Shown: positions 17,325-27,128 of the stretch, piece by piece
Position numbering within the stretch: the first letter of the stretch is position 1
Layout: each line of letters begins with the position of its first letter
Source of the DNA: an uncultured Victivallales bacterium
GTDB taxonomy: Bacteria > Verrucomicrobiota > Lentisphaeria > Victivallales > UBA1829
DNA: 64,000 bases
NCBI GenBank assembly: GCA_944391115.1
Contig: CALXSJ010000007.1
Location: 62,001 to 126,000, forward strand
Direction of reading: 5' to 3'
Program-made: the position numbers and the translations under genes
Notes under the pieces: model-generated
Told to the model about the DNA's origin: nothing
Databases searched by the model: none
The model's input: the letters and a program-made list of their open reading frames with translations, nothing else

Positions 17325-19157
17325 TCATCCGTTGAAATATTCCGGGTTTTTCGGCGAGAGTTCCTGCGCTTTTTTCAATGCCTCCGCGGCTTCCGCGGCC
17401 CGGTGCGGAAGCGGCCGGAGAATCCGATACTTCCTGTAATAGTAGCCTGCGCGTTTCGGCGCACGCCGGATGGCCTCCTCCAGCAGGGCGATTCCTTCGT
17501 CGGCATACAGCGGCCCGAGCGCGAGATAATAGTTTGATGCCGCAGCATAGGGAAACGGCGATTCCGGCGCGATCCGGACGCATTCGCGAAGCATCCGTGC
17601 GACATCGTCGGGTGTCACCGGATTTCCTCCCGCGCGCGGCGTCCCGAACCGGACATCCGTGGCGGAATGAAGCTTTTCATAAGCCATTTCCGCGGCGACA
17701 ATCCGCGGAAGTTCCAGACACGGATACAGAATCAGACCCGCGGAGATCAGGAGAGACAGCGCCTTGACCGTTTTTTCCTCTTTTGCAGTCCGTGGAACGG
17801 GGTATTTCAGGAATTGGCCCGCCTCCTTTGAAACCAGAATCAGCGATCCCAGGGCGATCGCGGTTGCCGCGGCGCCGGGAGTTTCATAATCCAGTTCGAT
17901 CATGGCGTGAACGGTCCATGAGATGATGCCGAGCGTCATGCCGCACTGCATGATTCCGCCATTCTGGTTTTCGTCTGTCCGCAAGGTTCTGTAAAGAACG
18001 AAGAGTGCGGCAGCGCACGGGAGCAGCAGAAGCGCTGCGGCAAGCAGGAACGCGCACACCCCCGCCTGCGATCCGAGCGCGAGCAGAAAATTGTGCGGTC
18101 CGTGAGGGGCCTCGTCGTTGACCAGATCCTTGTAGAGCAGATATTCATGAAAAAACTCCCCCCATCCCGCGCCGGCGAACGGATGCGTCAGCATCATTTC
18201 GAAGGCCGCCTTGAAATAATCAAAACGGAAGAGCATGGATTTGAATCCGCGCCAGAATTTCACCATGACGATGAATCCCGCGAGCATGACGGGAATCAGG
18301 GCATAACAGAAGATCCGGAGTCTGCCCGGAATCCGGAAGAGGGGAATTACGAAGGCAACTCCGGCGATCAGAGCGAGAACCCCGCCGCGACTGCCTGTTT
18401 CCTTGAGCAGGAACAGATAGAGCAGCGCAGCGGGAGTGCAGAGGATCAGGCGCGCGGCCCATGGCGGTTCGACTTTTCCTCCGAACTTGTACAGGGAGGC
18501 GAGAATCAGCGGAAACACCATGGCGAGATAGCCGGCATACACGTTGCAGACTGCGAAGTCGCCGGAAACGCGGGATTCCAGCAGCCTGGTGGCGAACTGT
18601 CCGGTCAGGATCTGCTGTCCCGTTGCGCGTTCCTTTTCCTCGATGAATCTGCGTGTGTCCTCAAACCCGCTCCAGTACTGGTTCAAGGCGGAGTACACGG
18701 ACAACACCGCTCCGGTGAGAATCGCCGCGAAAAGCTGCCGCGCAAAATGTTCCGGATCGCGTTCCAGCATCAGGCAGAGCGCCGCCGCATAACAGCCCAG
18801 CCCGAAGCAGTAGACCGTGTTCTGCGCGGCGAAATCCCAGGTGGAGGCATGGAGCCAGCCGGGAAGAGAGGCGGCGGCGAGAAGCGCCCAGAGAAAAGCG
18901 TATCCGCGCAGAAGTGTATTCCGCACCGAGGGCGGAGGCATCAGCAGGATGCACAGAATCAGTGCGAACGCCGAGAAGGCCGGAAACAGCATGACGGACC
19001 AGGAACCGATGAGGATCCCGGTGAAATTGTCCCAGTAAATCATCGGCATCTCCGGCACGCCGACTGTGGAGGCGAACTTCAGCGGCAGAAGTGCTGTGAG
19101 AAACAGCAGAAACGCCCTCGGAAGAAATGCGAGTCTGTCACGGAATGTGCGGTTCAT
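17325..19157 (-). CDS. O-antigen ligase/polymerase-family membrane protein with C-terminal TPR
   Basis: The protein has 610 residues. About ten to twelve membrane segments occupy residues 10-490. A large periplasmic loop (about 300-355) contains FKAAFEMMLTHPFAGAGWGEFFHEY and EAPHGPHNFLLALGSQAG, the pattern of the Wzy_C/O-antigen ligase domain, where histidines and an arginine are thought to be functional. The last ~110 residues (LRECVRIAPESPFPYAAASNYY) look like TPR. Such proteins polymerise or ligate lipid-linked glycans at the outer face of the inner membrane. It is third in the pyrG-xerC-ligase run, 23 bases after xerC. Confidence 0.82.
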   Translation of the reverse strand: MNRTFRDRLAFLPRAFLLFLTALLPLKFASTVGVPEMPMIYWDNFTGILIGSWSVMLFPAFSAFALILCILLMPPPSVRNTLLRGYAFLWALLAAASLPGWLHASTWDFAAQNTVYCFGLGCYAAALCLMLERDPEHFARQLFAAILTGAVLSVYSALNQYWSGFEDTRRFIEEKERATGQQILTGQFATRLLESRVSGDFAVCNVYAGYLAMVFPLILASLYKFGGKVEPPWAARLILCTPAALLYLFLLKETGSRGGVLALIAGVAFVIPLFRIPGRLRIFCYALIPVMLAGFIVMVKFWRGFKSMLFRFDYFKAAFEMMLTHPFAGAGWGEFFHEYLLYKDLVNDEAPHGPHNFLLALGSQAGVCAFLLAAALLLLPCAAALFVLYRTLRTDENQNGGIMQCGMTLGIISWTVHAMIELDYETPGAAATAIALGSLILVSKEAGQFLKYPVPRTAKEEKTVKALSLLISAGLILYPCLELPRIVAAEMAYEKLHSATDVRFGTPRAGGNPVTPDDVARMLRECVRIAPESPFPYAAASNYYLALGPLYADEGIALLEEAIRRAPKRAGYYYRKYRILRPLPHRAAEAAEALKKAQELSPKNPEYFNG

Positions 19158-19180
19158 GCGGCTCCTTTCCCCGTGCCGTG

Positions 19181-20152
19181 TCAGGCGCGCGGATGCGCTT
19201 TGTTGTAGACCGCCTTCAGACGCTCCGCGCTGATGTGCGTGTAAATCTGCGTCGTGCTCAGGTTGGCGTGCCCGAGCAGCTCCTGCACGCTGCGCAGATC
19301 GGCTCCCGCGTCAAGAAGATGCGTGGCGAACGAATGGCGCAGTTTGTGCGGGGTCATATCCGAAGGCAGACCGGCGGCGGCCAGATAAAGTTTGAAGTTG
19401 CGCTGGAAGCTCCGCGGCGTCAGGCGTCCGCCGTCCTGATTGATGAAGAGCGGCGCCTCCCTCCGGGCGTCCGCCGTCCAGAGCGCGCGGATGCGGAGAT
19501 ATTTGCGCAGAGCCCGCTCCGCGGGTCCCCCGAGTCCGCAGAGACGTTCTTTTTTGCCTTTTCCGCGCACCTTCATGATTCCGCCGATGAGATCGACGGA
19601 AGAGAGATTCAGCCCGAGCGCCTCGCTGATGCGGAGTCCTCCCGAGTAGATCACCTCCAGAATCGCCCCGTCGCGCGCCGCGGAAAGCTGCGCGTTTTCC
19701 TCGGATTTCACGATTCCCTTTGCCGACGCGTCGCGCCAGACGGCATCCACGGAGTCCAGCAGGCGCGAAACCTCCGCGACGGTCATGTATTTGGGCAGGA
19801 GTTTCTGTTTTTTCGGAGAGGCCAGTCCGGCGAACGGATTGGATTCGACGATATGCTCCCGTTCCAGATAGCGGTAGAAGGAGCGGAGACCGGAAATTTT
19901 CCGGAGAATGGATGTCCGGGAGAGATTCTCGCCCTGGAGCGCCACGACGAAGGAGCGGGCGTCATGCACGGAGACCGAGTTCCACTCCACGCACTGTTCC
20001 GAGGCGTCCGCATTGAGGGTCAGGCGGGAAAACTGCTCAATGTCCATCCGGTAGCTTTCCAGCGTGTGCCCGGACGCGTTGCGCTCGCTGTTCAGATACG
20101 CGAGAAAGCCGCTCAGCGACCGGTCCGGATGTTTTGCGCCGTTTTCCGCCAT
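19181..20152 (-). CDS. xerC: Tyrosine recombinase XerC
   Basis: The protein has 323 residues. An N-terminal SAM-like core-binding domain (about 10-105) precedes the catalytic domain with all expected residues: Arg174 (GGLRISEA), a lysine in RGKGKKER near 198-200, His269 and Arg272 (PHKLRH), His295 (LLGH) and Tyr304 (TTQIYTH). It ends in HPRA as XerC/XerD proteins do. XerC resolves chromosome dimers at dif with XerD. Here it starts four bases after pyrG, and xerD is about 1.9 kb away on the other strand. The XerC/XerD split is judged from general resemblance. Confidence 0.85.
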   Translation of the reverse strand: MAENGAKHPDRSLSGFLAYLNSERNASGHTLESYRMDIEQFSRLTLNADASEQCVEWNSVSVHDARSFVVALQGENLSRTSILRKISGLRSFYRYLEREHIVESNPFAGLASPKKQKLLPKYMTVAEVSRLLDSVDAVWRDASAKGIVKSEENAQLSAARDGAILEVIYSGGLRISEALGLNLSSVDLIGGIMKVRGKGKKERLCGLGGPAERALRKYLRIRALWTADARREAPLFINQDGGRLTPRSFQRNFKLYLAAAGLPSDMTPHKLRHSFATHLLDAGADLRSVQELLGHANLSTTQIYTHISAERLKAVYNKAHPRA

Positions 20153-20156
20153 TGTC

Positions 20157-21761
20157 TCACCCCCGCGCCGCCATTGCGGCCTTGACGAAGTTCCGGAACA
20201 GCGGATGCGCCTCCAGCGGCGTGGACTTGAATTCGGGATGGAACTGGCAGGCCACGAACCACGGATGCGCTTCCAGCTCGATCATTTCCACAAGAGAACC
20301 GTCCGGCGACGTGCCGGCGACCCGCAGACCTTTTTCCTCAAGCGTCTTGCGGAAGGCGCTGTTGAATTCGTAACGGTGGCGGTGGCGTTCGGAAATGCGG
20401 TCCGTTCCGTAGGCGGCTTCCGCGCGGGAACCTTTGGCAAGCACGCACGGATAGGAGCCGAGCCGCATGGTTCCGCCTTTGTCGGTCACATGCTTCTGCT
20501 CCTCCATCAGCGCGATGACCGGATGCGCGGTTGACGCGTTGAATTCCGTGCTGTCCGCGTCCGCCATGCCGCATATGTCGCGCGCGAATTCGATTACGGC
20601 GCACTGCATGCCGAGACAGATGCCGAGGAAGGGGATGTTGTTTTCACGGGCGTAGCGGATCGCCTTGATTTTGCCGGAGACGCCCCGGTCCCCGAATCCG
20701 CCTGGCACCAGAATGCCGTTGAATCCGCGCAGCAGCTCCCCGGGTTCGCGGGCATCAAGCTCCTCGGCTTCGATCGGATGGATCTTCACCTGAACGCTGT
20801 TTGCGATTCCTCCGTGGGAGAGCGCCTCGTAGATGCTCTTGTAGGCGTCGCGCAAAGAGATGTATTTCCCGACGACGGCGATGTTCACGATTCCGTTTTC
20901 AGGGTTCAGGACCGTGTGGAGCATCGTCTGCCAGGAGCTCAGGTCAAGATGGTTTTCCGGAAGGCCGAGCAGACGCAGAATGCTCCGGTCCATGCCCTGT
21001 TTCTCAAGTTCGAGCGGAACCTCGTAGATCGAGTGTTTGACATCGAGTTCCTCGATGACCATTTCCCGCTTGACATTGCAGAAGAGCGCGAGTTTTTTCT
21101 TGTGGTCCTCCTCCATCGGAACCTCGCAGCGGCAGATCAGAACGTGCGGGATGATGCCGATGCTGCGCAGAATGCCGACGGACTGCTGCGAGGGTTTCGT
21201 CTTGAGCTCTCCCGCGGCGCGGATGAAAGGCACGAGCGTCAGATGCAGGAAGATGGAGTTCCCCTCTCCCGCGTCCTGATGAAACTGGCGGATCGCTTCA
21301 AGAAACGGGAGCGACTCGATGTCTCCGACCGTCCCTCCGATTTCCGTGATTGCGATATCGAGGTCCGGCGAGTCGAGAGAGGCGATCGCCGCCTTGATTT
21401 CGTCGGTGATGTGCGGAATGACCTGAACCGTTCCGCCGAGATAGCCGCCGTGCCGCTCGCGCGAGATGACCGTGCTGTAGATTCTGCCGGTCGTGTAGTT
21501 GCTTGCGCGGGAGCAGCGGATGCCCGAGAAGCGTTCATAGTGCCCGAGATCCAGATCGGTTTCCGCTCCGTCGTCCGTGACGAAGACCTCCCCGTGCTGG
21601 TACGGGGACATGGTGCCTGGATCGACGTTGAGATAGGGATCCAGCTTCTGCATGGCCACGCGGTAGCCGCGCTGCTTGAGAAGCATGGCGACGGAGGCAG
21701 CCGTGATGCCCTTTCCGAGGGAAGACACGACGCCGCCTGTGATGAAGATGTGTCTGGTCAT
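20157..21761 (-). CDS. pyrG: CTP synthase
   Basis: The protein has 534 residues, close to the usual 535-545. The N-terminal synthetase domain starts with [31 protein letters not shown] (P-loop). It continues with [39 protein letters not shown] and [17 protein letters not shown]. The C-terminal glutamine amidotransferase domain has [16 protein letters not shown] (nucleophile Cys) and FHPEF with the catalytic His and Glu. It amidates UTP to CTP with glutamine and ATP in the cytosol. It is first in the run with xerC and the ligase-like gene and is divergent from xerD. Confidence 0.97.
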   Translation of the reverse strand: MTRHIFITGGVVSSLGKGITAASVAMLLKQRGYRVAMQKLDPYLNVDPGTMSPYQHGEVFVTDDGAETDLDLGHYERFSGIRCSRASNYTTGRIYSTVISRERHGGYLGGTVQVIPHITDEIKAAIASLDSPDLDIAITEIGGTVGDIESLPFLEAIRQFHQDAGEGNSIFLHLTLVPFIRAAGELKTKPSQQSVGILRSIGIIPHVLICRCEVPMEEDHKKKLALFCNVKREMVIEELDVKHSIYEVPLELEKQGMDRSILRLLGLPENHLDLSSWQTMLHTVLNPENGIVNIAVVGKYISLRDAYKSIYEALSHGGIANSVQVKIHPIEAEELDAREPGELLRGFNGILVPGGFGDRGVSGKIKAIRYARENNIPFLGICLGMQCAVIEFARDICGMADADSTEFNASTAHPVIALMEEQKHVTDKGGTMRLGSYPCVLAKGSRAEAAYGTDRISERHRHRYEFNSAFRKTLEEKGLRVAGTSPDGSLVEMIELEAHPWFVACQFHPEFKSTPLEAHPLFRNFVKAAMAARG

Positions 21762-21809
21762 TGGTTCCTGTCCTGATTTTGATTGAGAGAGATCAAAAAA
21801 GTATCCGGA

Positions 21810-21837
21810 ACAATACCACAGTTTGCGTGTTTATCAA
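21810..21837 (-). promoter_or_regulatory. Minus-strand promoter of pyrG
   Basis: On the minus strand TTGATA (21837-21832) and TATTGT (21815-21810) are 16 bases apart. They lie about 50 bases upstream of the pyrG start. Confidence 0.6.
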
Positions 21838-21936
21838 AGTCCCGGGCAAAAATAATGAAAGTTTTTTCCGGAGTTTCCCGATGCGGGAAAGCGGTGTTCC
21901 GGTGAGGAAAAAAGAGTTTTTTCTCCGGGGAATCCA

Positions 21937-21965
21937 TTGCAAGGCGCATCTCCCGCCGGTATATT
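21937..21965 (+). promoter_or_regulatory. Sigma70-type promoter of xerD
   Basis: TTGCAA (21937-21942) and TATATT (21960-21965) are separated by 17 bases. A small hairpin TTTCCCG-atg-CGGGAAA lies upstream at 21874-21890, between the two divergent promoters. Confidence 0.65.
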
Positions 21966-22049
21966 ATCCGGTCGGGCCGCGCGGACGGACCGGACTCGTC
22001 TCCGTTCCGCGCTTCCGCATGAGGAAAACAGCTTTGGAGGAGGATTTTC

Positions 22050-22943
22050 ATGGAACGGGCTCTGCAGCATTTCATCGGTTATCTTTCCCTGGAACGCGGA
22101 CTGGTCCGGAACTCCACCATGGCCTACCATTCCGACCTGACCGATTTCATTGCCGGACTCGGAGAGCGCGGGATCAGCTCCTTCGATGCCGTCACGCGGG
22201 ATGACATTATCGACTACCTGTCGGAATGCAAGGAGCGCGGCATGGAGGTGACGACGCTGGCGCGGCGTCTGGTGGCGATTAAAGTGTTCTTCCGCTATCT
22301 CTATCAGGAGCGCATCATCGGCGCGGACATCACGGACGTGATGGACTCCCCGAAGCTGTGGAGAATTCTGCCGGAGTTCATGTCGCCTGCCGAAGTGGAT
22401 GCGTTCCTGAACGCGTTTCCCGCCAATGCGAAGGATCCTCTCACGCTGCGCAACCGCTGCATCCTGGAAATGATGTACGCCTGCGGACTGCGGGTTTCCG
22501 AAGCCGCGGGCCTGAAGCTCGGATCGCTGAATTTTGACGAAAACATCGTCCGGGTTTTCGGCAAGGGTTCCAAGGAGCGGATTGTGCCGATGGGACGCAC
22601 GGCGGTCGGCATTCTGAAACGGTATCTGGAACGGTCGCGTCCCGAACTGATCGCGTCGCCGGAGGAGCCGATGCTTTTCGTTTCAAACCGCGGCAGGCCG
22701 CTTGACCGGGAGCGGATCTGGGCGATTGTCAAGGAGGCGGCGCGGATCGCGGGCATCCGCAAGAACATCCATCCGCATACGCTGCGGCACTCCTTTGCCA
22801 GCCATCTGCTGGAGAACGGCGCGGATCTGCGGATCATTCAGGAGATGCTCGGACACGCGGACATCAGCACCACGCAGATCTACACGCATGTCGATCAGCA
22901 GCGTCTGCTGTCCGTGCACAAGAGATTCCATCCGCGCGCCTGA
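22050..22943 (+). CDS. xerD: Tyrosine recombinase XerD
   Basis: The protein has 297 residues, the usual XerD length. GGAGGAGG precedes the ATG. Catalytic residues are complete: Arg148 (CGLRVSEA), Lys172 (GKGSKER), His243 and Arg246 (HPHTLRH), His269 (MLGH) and Tyr278 (TTQIYTHV). The C-terminus QQRLLSVHKRFHPRA is XerD-like. It acts with XerC on dif during chromosome dimer resolution. apbE follows 27 bases later and may be co-transcribed. Confidence 0.88.
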   Translation: MERALQHFIGYLSLERGLVRNSTMAYHSDLTDFIAGLGERGISSFDAVTRDDIIDYLSECKERGMEVTTLARRLVAIKVFFRYLYQERIIGADITDVMDSPKLWRILPEFMSPAEVDAFLNAFPANAKDPLTLRNRCILEMMYACGLRVSEAAGLKLGSLNFDENIVRVFGKGSKERIVPMGRTAVGILKRYLERSRPELIASPEEPMLFVSNRGRPLDRERIWAIVKEAARIAGIRKNIHPHTLRHSFASHLLENGADLRIIQEMLGHADISTTQIYTHVDQQRLLSVHKRFHPRA

Positions 22944-22970
22944 CGGAACGGAAAAGGAGGGCTTCCCGCA

Positions 22971-24038
22971 ATGAAATGGACCGCCGGAAACAAGGGAATT
23001 CCGCTGGCATCGGGTCTGCTCGTTCTCGTGACTGCCGCGTTTCTGTTTCTTTCCGGCGGAACTCCGGAGAGAGAAACCAGAACGTTTCCGGTCATGGGGA
23101 CCGTGTGCGGAATCGATCTTTACGGGAATTCCAGGGAAATCCTGAACCGGGCGGCCGACGATGCGCAGCGGGAGATCCGCCGCCTGGAAGCCATGTTCAA
23201 CATTTACGACCCGGACAGCGAGCTTTCCCGCCTGAACGCAGCCGCGTTTCATCATCCGTTCCGCTGTTCGGAGGAGCTCTGGGAGATTCTTCAGCAGGCA
23301 AGAAAGTATTACGTTCTTTCGGACGGCGCGTTTGACGTCACGGTCAAGCCGCTGATGAAACTCTGGGGATTTCACCGGAAACGTTCCGGCGTTCCGGCGC
23401 GGGAGGAAATCGAGGCAGCCAGAAAACTGGTCGGACTGGACAAAGTGATTTTCAATGATGCGGACAGAACCGTCCGCTTTTCCGTCGACGGAATTGGAAT
23501 TGATCTCGGCGGAATCGCCAAGGGATATGCGCTGGACAAGGCGCGGGAAAAGGTGCTGCGTCACGGCGTTGACACCGGCATTCTTGATCTCGGCGGCAAT
23601 CTGTTCTGTCTGCCGGAGCCGATCCCGGGAAAAGGCCGTTCCGCCTATCGCGTCGGCATCCGCAATCCGCTGGACAAAAACCGGATCATGACCGTGGTGC
23701 CGATGCGCGACGCCGCGATCGCCACTAGCGGGGATTATGAGCGTTATGTCGTCATTGACAGCAGACATTACACGCATATCATGGATGCGAAGACCGGATA
23801 TCCCGCATCCCATATGCTTTCGGTCTCCGTGATCGCTCCGAAAGGGGTTGATTCCGATGCGCTTTCCACCTCGGTTTTTCTGAAAGGCGCGGTTCTTGCG
23901 CGGAAGGTCAGAGAGGAAAATCCGGCGATCCGGATTCTCATTGTGCGCAGGGATCCGGAAAATCCCGCGCGGATTCTGGTGGAACGCTTCGGCGATGCAT
24001 GGGAAAAAGAGATTGCCGTTGAACCGCGTTCCGAATAA
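22971..24038 (+). CDS. apbE: FAD:protein FMN transferase ApbE
   Basis: The protein has 355 residues. A single N-terminal hydrophobic segment (about 11-30) exports and anchors it. The ApbE motifs follow: RTFPVMGTVCGIDLYG, SDGAFDVTVKPLMKLWGF, GIGIDLGGIAKGYALDKA, ATSGDYERY and HIMDAKTGYPA with the metal-binding Asp/Thr region. ApbE attaches FMN to threonine in periplasmic redox proteins such as Rnf and Nqr subunits. No flavoprotein target is encoded nearby. Confidence 0.93.
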   Translation: MKWTAGNKGIPLASGLLVLVTAAFLFLSGGTPERETRTFPVMGTVCGIDLYGNSREILNRAADDAQREIRRLEAMFNIYDPDSELSRLNAAAFHHPFRCSEELWEILQQARKYYVLSDGAFDVTVKPLMKLWGFHRKRSGVPAREEIEAARKLVGLDKVIFNDADRTVRFSVDGIGIDLGGIAKGYALDKAREKVLRHGVDTGILDLGGNLFCLPEPIPGKGRSAYRVGIRNPLDKNRIMTVVPMRDAAIATSGDYERYVVIDSRHYTHIMDAKTGYPASHMLSVSVIAPKGVDSDALSTSVFLKGAVLARKVREENPAIRILIVRRDPENPARILVERFGDAWEKEIAVEPRSE

Positions 24039-24047
24039 AGCCTGATT

Positions 24048-24080
24048 CCGGAGATCTCCGGCGCGGATTCCCCGCGCCGG
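24048..24080. terminator. Paired palindromes between convergent apbE and batA
   Basis: CCGGAGATCTCCGG (24048-24061) is a perfect palindrome that overlaps a 9-pair hairpin CCGGCGCGG-attcc-CCGCGCCGG (24058-24080). The site lies between two convergent gene ends and probably stops transcription from both sides, though there is no T-run. Confidence 0.5.
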
Positions 24081-24118
24081 CCAAGCTGCTGAACGGACGG
24101 GTGAAACAGTTTTCCCCT

Positions 24119-25162
24119 TCAGGGTATGGATACGCGAAGCGCGTGCTCGTAAACGAACCCCGCCAGCAGGAATGCGATTGCAAGGCCGCAGAACAGCGGA
24201 TAGAATTCCTTCCAGTTCACGATGATGTTCTGCTCAACGCTGGTTTTTTCCAGCTTGTCGATCTGCTCCATGGCTTTTGCCATCGACTCGCCGTCGGCCG
24301 CCTTGTAGTAGACGCCGCCGGTGGTGTCCGCCATTTCACGCAGGAGTTTTTCGTCGAAGCTTCCCGTTACCGGCTGGAAGGAGCTCCCGAGCATGGAGTC
24401 GAACTTCATGACCGAATTCTGCGAACCGATGCCGACCGTGTAGAGCGTGATATCGAAAGTTTCCGCAAGTTTTGCCGCCTGTCTCGGCGTGACTTTCGCA
24501 TTCACATTGTTCGCGCCGTCGGTGAACAGCACGATGATGCTGCGCTTGGAGTCGGAGTCCTTCAGACGCTGAACGGCGCTTGCCACAGGTCCGGCAATGC
24601 CGGTCGCGTCTCCGATCGAACCGGATTCCAGACGGTCCAGGTTTGCGATCAGCCATGCGTGATCCAGCGTCGGCGGGCAGACCACATACGGCAGCGGCGC
24701 AAACGCGATCAGGCCGATCCGGTCGTTCGGGCGTGCTTGGATGAATTTTGCGATCTCCTCCTTGGCTGTGCCGAGGCGGTCTTTGACTCTGCCGGAGGCC
24801 AGCGCCACTTCCAGTTCCCGTTCCGTGCGGATGCCCGGCGGAACGTCGATGGCGCGCATGCTTCCCGAGAGATCCAGCGCCACCATGATGTCGATCCCGT
24901 CCGCTCTGCGGCGGATCTCCTCCATTCCTTCACGGGGTCCGGCAAGCGCGGTAATCAGCATCACGCCGCCCGCCGCATACAGCAGGAACGGAATCAGTTT
25001 CCGGAGATGGAAGCGCCGGAGCTCCGGTCCGGCAGCCGCCCGGAACGGGCGCAGCGACGGCACGCGCAGCGCGGGCACGGGTTTGAACCAGGCGCGCAGC
25101 AGCACCAGCGCCAGCGGGATCAGAAGAAAGAACATATAGGGATGTGCAAAGGTATGAGTCAT
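24119..25162 (-). CDS. batA: BatA-like von Willebrand factor A membrane protein
   Basis: The protein has 347 residues. Two membrane segments lie near the N-terminus (about 8-23 and 56-74) and one at the C-terminus (about 318-338), enclosing a VWA domain. The MIDAS metal site is seen as MVALDLSGSMRA (DxSGS), with FTDGANN further on. This is the BatA arrangement of Bacteroides-aerotolerance-type operons, associated with MoxR ATPases and cell-envelope stress. It overlaps the upstream gene by four bases (ATGA) and is last in the moxR-DUF58-DUF4381-like-batA run. A BatB-like second VWA gene does not follow. Confidence 0.85.
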   Translation of the reverse strand: MTHTFAHPYMFFLLIPLALVLLRAWFKPVPALRVPSLRPFRAAAGPELRRFHLRKLIPFLLYAAGGVMLITALAGPREGMEEIRRRADGIDIMVALDLSGSMRAIDVPPGIRTERELEVALASGRVKDRLGTAKEEIAKFIQARPNDRIGLIAFAPLPYVVCPPTLDHAWLIANLDRLESGSIGDATGIAGPVASAVQRLKDSDSKRSIIVLFTDGANNVNAKVTPRQAAKLAETFDITLYTVGIGSQNSVMKFDSMLGSSFQPVTGSFDEKLLREMADTTGGVYYKAADGESMAKAMEQIDKLEKTSVEQNIIVNWKEFYPLFCGLAIAFLLAGFVYEHALRVSIP

Positions 25163-26139
25163 GGTGTCTGCTCCTTTTTGTTTTCCTCCGCCGGAATGGT
25201 TTCCGTGACAAGGCGTTCGGCCTTTTCCGCGGCGTTTTCAAAAAGCGCGCGGTCAGCGGGGAGCCGGGCGAACTTGACCATGTCGGCGGCGGAGAGGAAC
25301 TCCTTCAGAAAGTCGCGCTGAGCGTCCGAGAGACCGCCTCCGCCCCGTTCAAGATCGCCGAGGAATTCACCGGTTGTCTGATGGCCTGCGCGGAGCCGGA
25401 AGCGCTGTTCCAGATAATCGCGCACAATGTCGGTCAGCTCCGCAACGGAGTTTTCCAGCGGAATGCCGCCGGAGCGGACGCGCCCGATCAGCGCATGGAT
25501 GGCATTGACCGCTACCTCCCACGGGGAGAGAATGCGCGCGGCGCGTTTCCACCTTCTGCGGATCAGATATGCGGCAAGCGCGACCACCAGAAGAACGGCG
25601 GCTGCAATTGCTGCATAAAGCGGCAGTTTCGACGCCGTTTTTCCGTCAATTCGGGAGGCAATCTCCAGATCGGCGGATTCCACGGGAAGCGGATTTGAAC
25701 GGAAGGCGGGAATTTTCAAGGTCAGCGTCTGATTGTTGCTGAAAGATGCGTTCAGACGCCCGTCCTTGATTTCTCCTTCGGCGTATGACTGAAGCGGCAC
25801 TTCGCCGTTCCAGAGCGTATAACCCCAGCGGATTTTGCTCAGGAGGAATCTGGGTTCCGCGCAGAGCTGGCTTCCGTCGGCTGGTTCCGCCGTCAGAAGG
25901 GAGGGATTCACGCCCCACGGGACACGGAATTCCGCATTCAGGGTGAATTTTTCTCCGAGATGCACGGTGTCATTGCGAAGCGCCGGCTCGGATACCACTG
26001 TGACAAGTTCACCGGATTTCGAGACTTTGTACCATTTGATTCCGGCGGCGGCACAGAAGACGAGCGCCCCGAGAAGCACAATGGAACAGAGTTGGAGAAA
26101 CAGTTTGAAGAATCTGATTTTTTTCATTTCCTTTTTCAT
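25159..26139 (-). CDS. DUF4381-like membrane protein of the MoxR/Bat operon
   Basis: The protein has 326 residues; ATG 26139 has GGAGG nine bases upstream. A membrane segment near residues 12-30, an extracytoplasmic beta domain (about 35-170), a second membrane segment (LYAAIAAAVLLVVALAAYL, about 172-192) and a cytoplasmic helical part (SVAELTDIVRDYLEQRFRLRAGHQTTGEFLGDL) are visible. The helical part is like the DUF4381 protein of MoxR clusters, where it sits between the DUF58 and VWA genes as here. The name is from general resemblance and gene order. Probably assembles with BatA at the membrane. Confidence 0.7.
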   Translation of the reverse strand: MKKEMKKIRFFKLFLQLCSIVLLGALVFCAAAGIKWYKVSKSGELVTVVSEPALRNDTVHLGEKFTLNAEFRVPWGVNPSLLTAEPADGSQLCAEPRFLLSKIRWGYTLWNGEVPLQSYAEGEIKDGRLNASFSNNQTLTLKIPAFRSNPLPVESADLEIASRIDGKTASKLPLYAAIAAAVLLVVALAAYLIRRRWKRAARILSPWEVAVNAIHALIGRVRSGGIPLENSVAELTDIVRDYLEQRFRLRAGHQTTGEFLGDLERGGGGLSDAQRDFLKEFLSAADMVKFARLPADRALFENAAEKAERLVTETIPAEENKKEQTP

Positions 26140-26142
26140 CTG

Positions 26143-27033
26143 CTACGCCCTCCCCGCGCTCATTTTCCCGCGTCTTGTCCGGAAAAAGGCCATCAGCGGC
26201 CTGACCAGATCCTCGTTGCAGCGGATGTCCACCATGTCGACCTTTGCGCGGCGGCAGGCTTCGCGATTGGCGTCGTGAAGATTCCGTGCGGCGGCGTCAT
26301 AAGCGGCGCTGCCTCGTCCGTCGGCTTCGAAATCAAGCACGGCGCCGTTCTCGGCGCCTTCCAGGGTGATCCCGTAAAGTTTCGGCAGGTGCAGTTCGGC
26401 CTCGTCCAGCACGCGCACGGCGATCAGGTCGTGTTTGCGGTTGACGATTTTCAGGCTTTTCTCATAATCCTTGTCGTCGAGGAAATCGCTGACGAGGAAG
26501 ATGACGGATTTCTTTTTCAGCGTTTCGGCGAGCGACTCCAGCGCCTTTCCGATATCGGTGCCGCGGCGTCTGGGTTCCATGGCGACCAGTTCGCGGATCA
26601 CGCGCAGGACGTGTTTGCGTCCGGAGCGGGGCGGCAGATAGAGTTCCGTCTCGTCCGTGAAGATCAGGAGTCCGACCTTGTCGTTGTTGCGGATGGCGCT
26701 GAATGCGAGAAGCGCGGCGGCTTCGATCATCTGTTCGCGCTTGTCCTTCTCCCCCGCTCCGAAGAGCCCGGAGGCGGAGGCGTCCACCGCAAGCATCACC
26801 GTGAGCTCGCGTTCCTCGCTGTATTTCTTGATGAACGGAGAGCCCATGCGCGCGGTCACGTTCCAGTCGATGTCGCGGACGTCGTCCTCGGGCGTGTACT
26901 CCCGGACTTCGCTGAACTCGATCCCGCGTCCCTTGAACACGCTGTGATACGCGCCCCCGGTGATCTCGTCGACAAGACGGCGGGTCTTGATCTCTATTTT
27001 TTTCACTTTTGAAAGCAGTTCACCGGCTGACAT
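26143..27033 (-). CDS. DUF58-domain protein (VWA-like)
   Basis: The protein has 296 residues. The conserved DUF58 region GRGIEFSEVREYTPEDDVRDIDWNVTARMGSPFIKKYSEERE is clear near residues 35-76. A VWA-like fold follows, with MLAVDASASGLFG and VIFLVSDFLDD. There is no membrane segment. It follows moxR (95-base gap) and leads into the DUF4381-like gene by three bases. Members are partners of MoxR AAA+ chaperones in envelope and stress functions. Confidence 0.9.
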   Translation of the reverse strand: MSAGELLSKVKKIEIKTRRLVDEITGGAYHSVFKGRGIEFSEVREYTPEDDVRDIDWNVTARMGSPFIKKYSEERELTVMLAVDASASGLFGAGEKDKREQMIEAAALLAFSAIRNNDKVGLLIFTDETELYLPPRSGRKHVLRVIRELVAMEPRRRGTDIGKALESLAETLKKKSVIFLVSDFLDDKDYEKSLKIVNRKHDLIAVRVLDEAELHLPKLYGITLEGAENGAVLDFEADGRGSAAYDAAARNLHDANREACRRAKVDMVDIRCNEDLVRPLMAFFRTRRGKMSAGRA

Positions 27034-27128
27034 TGCGACAAACTCCCATTTCTGTGATTGAAGATGCGCCCCGCCGCGCCCTTTTCCGCCGGCGGCGGCA
27101 CATGCTGTGGTTTGTTCCGGTGCGGAAA

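Noticed and set aside
21762-22049. dif recombination site near xerC/xerD
   Set aside because: No 28-base pair of Xer half-sites can be recognised; the region is explained by divergent promoters.
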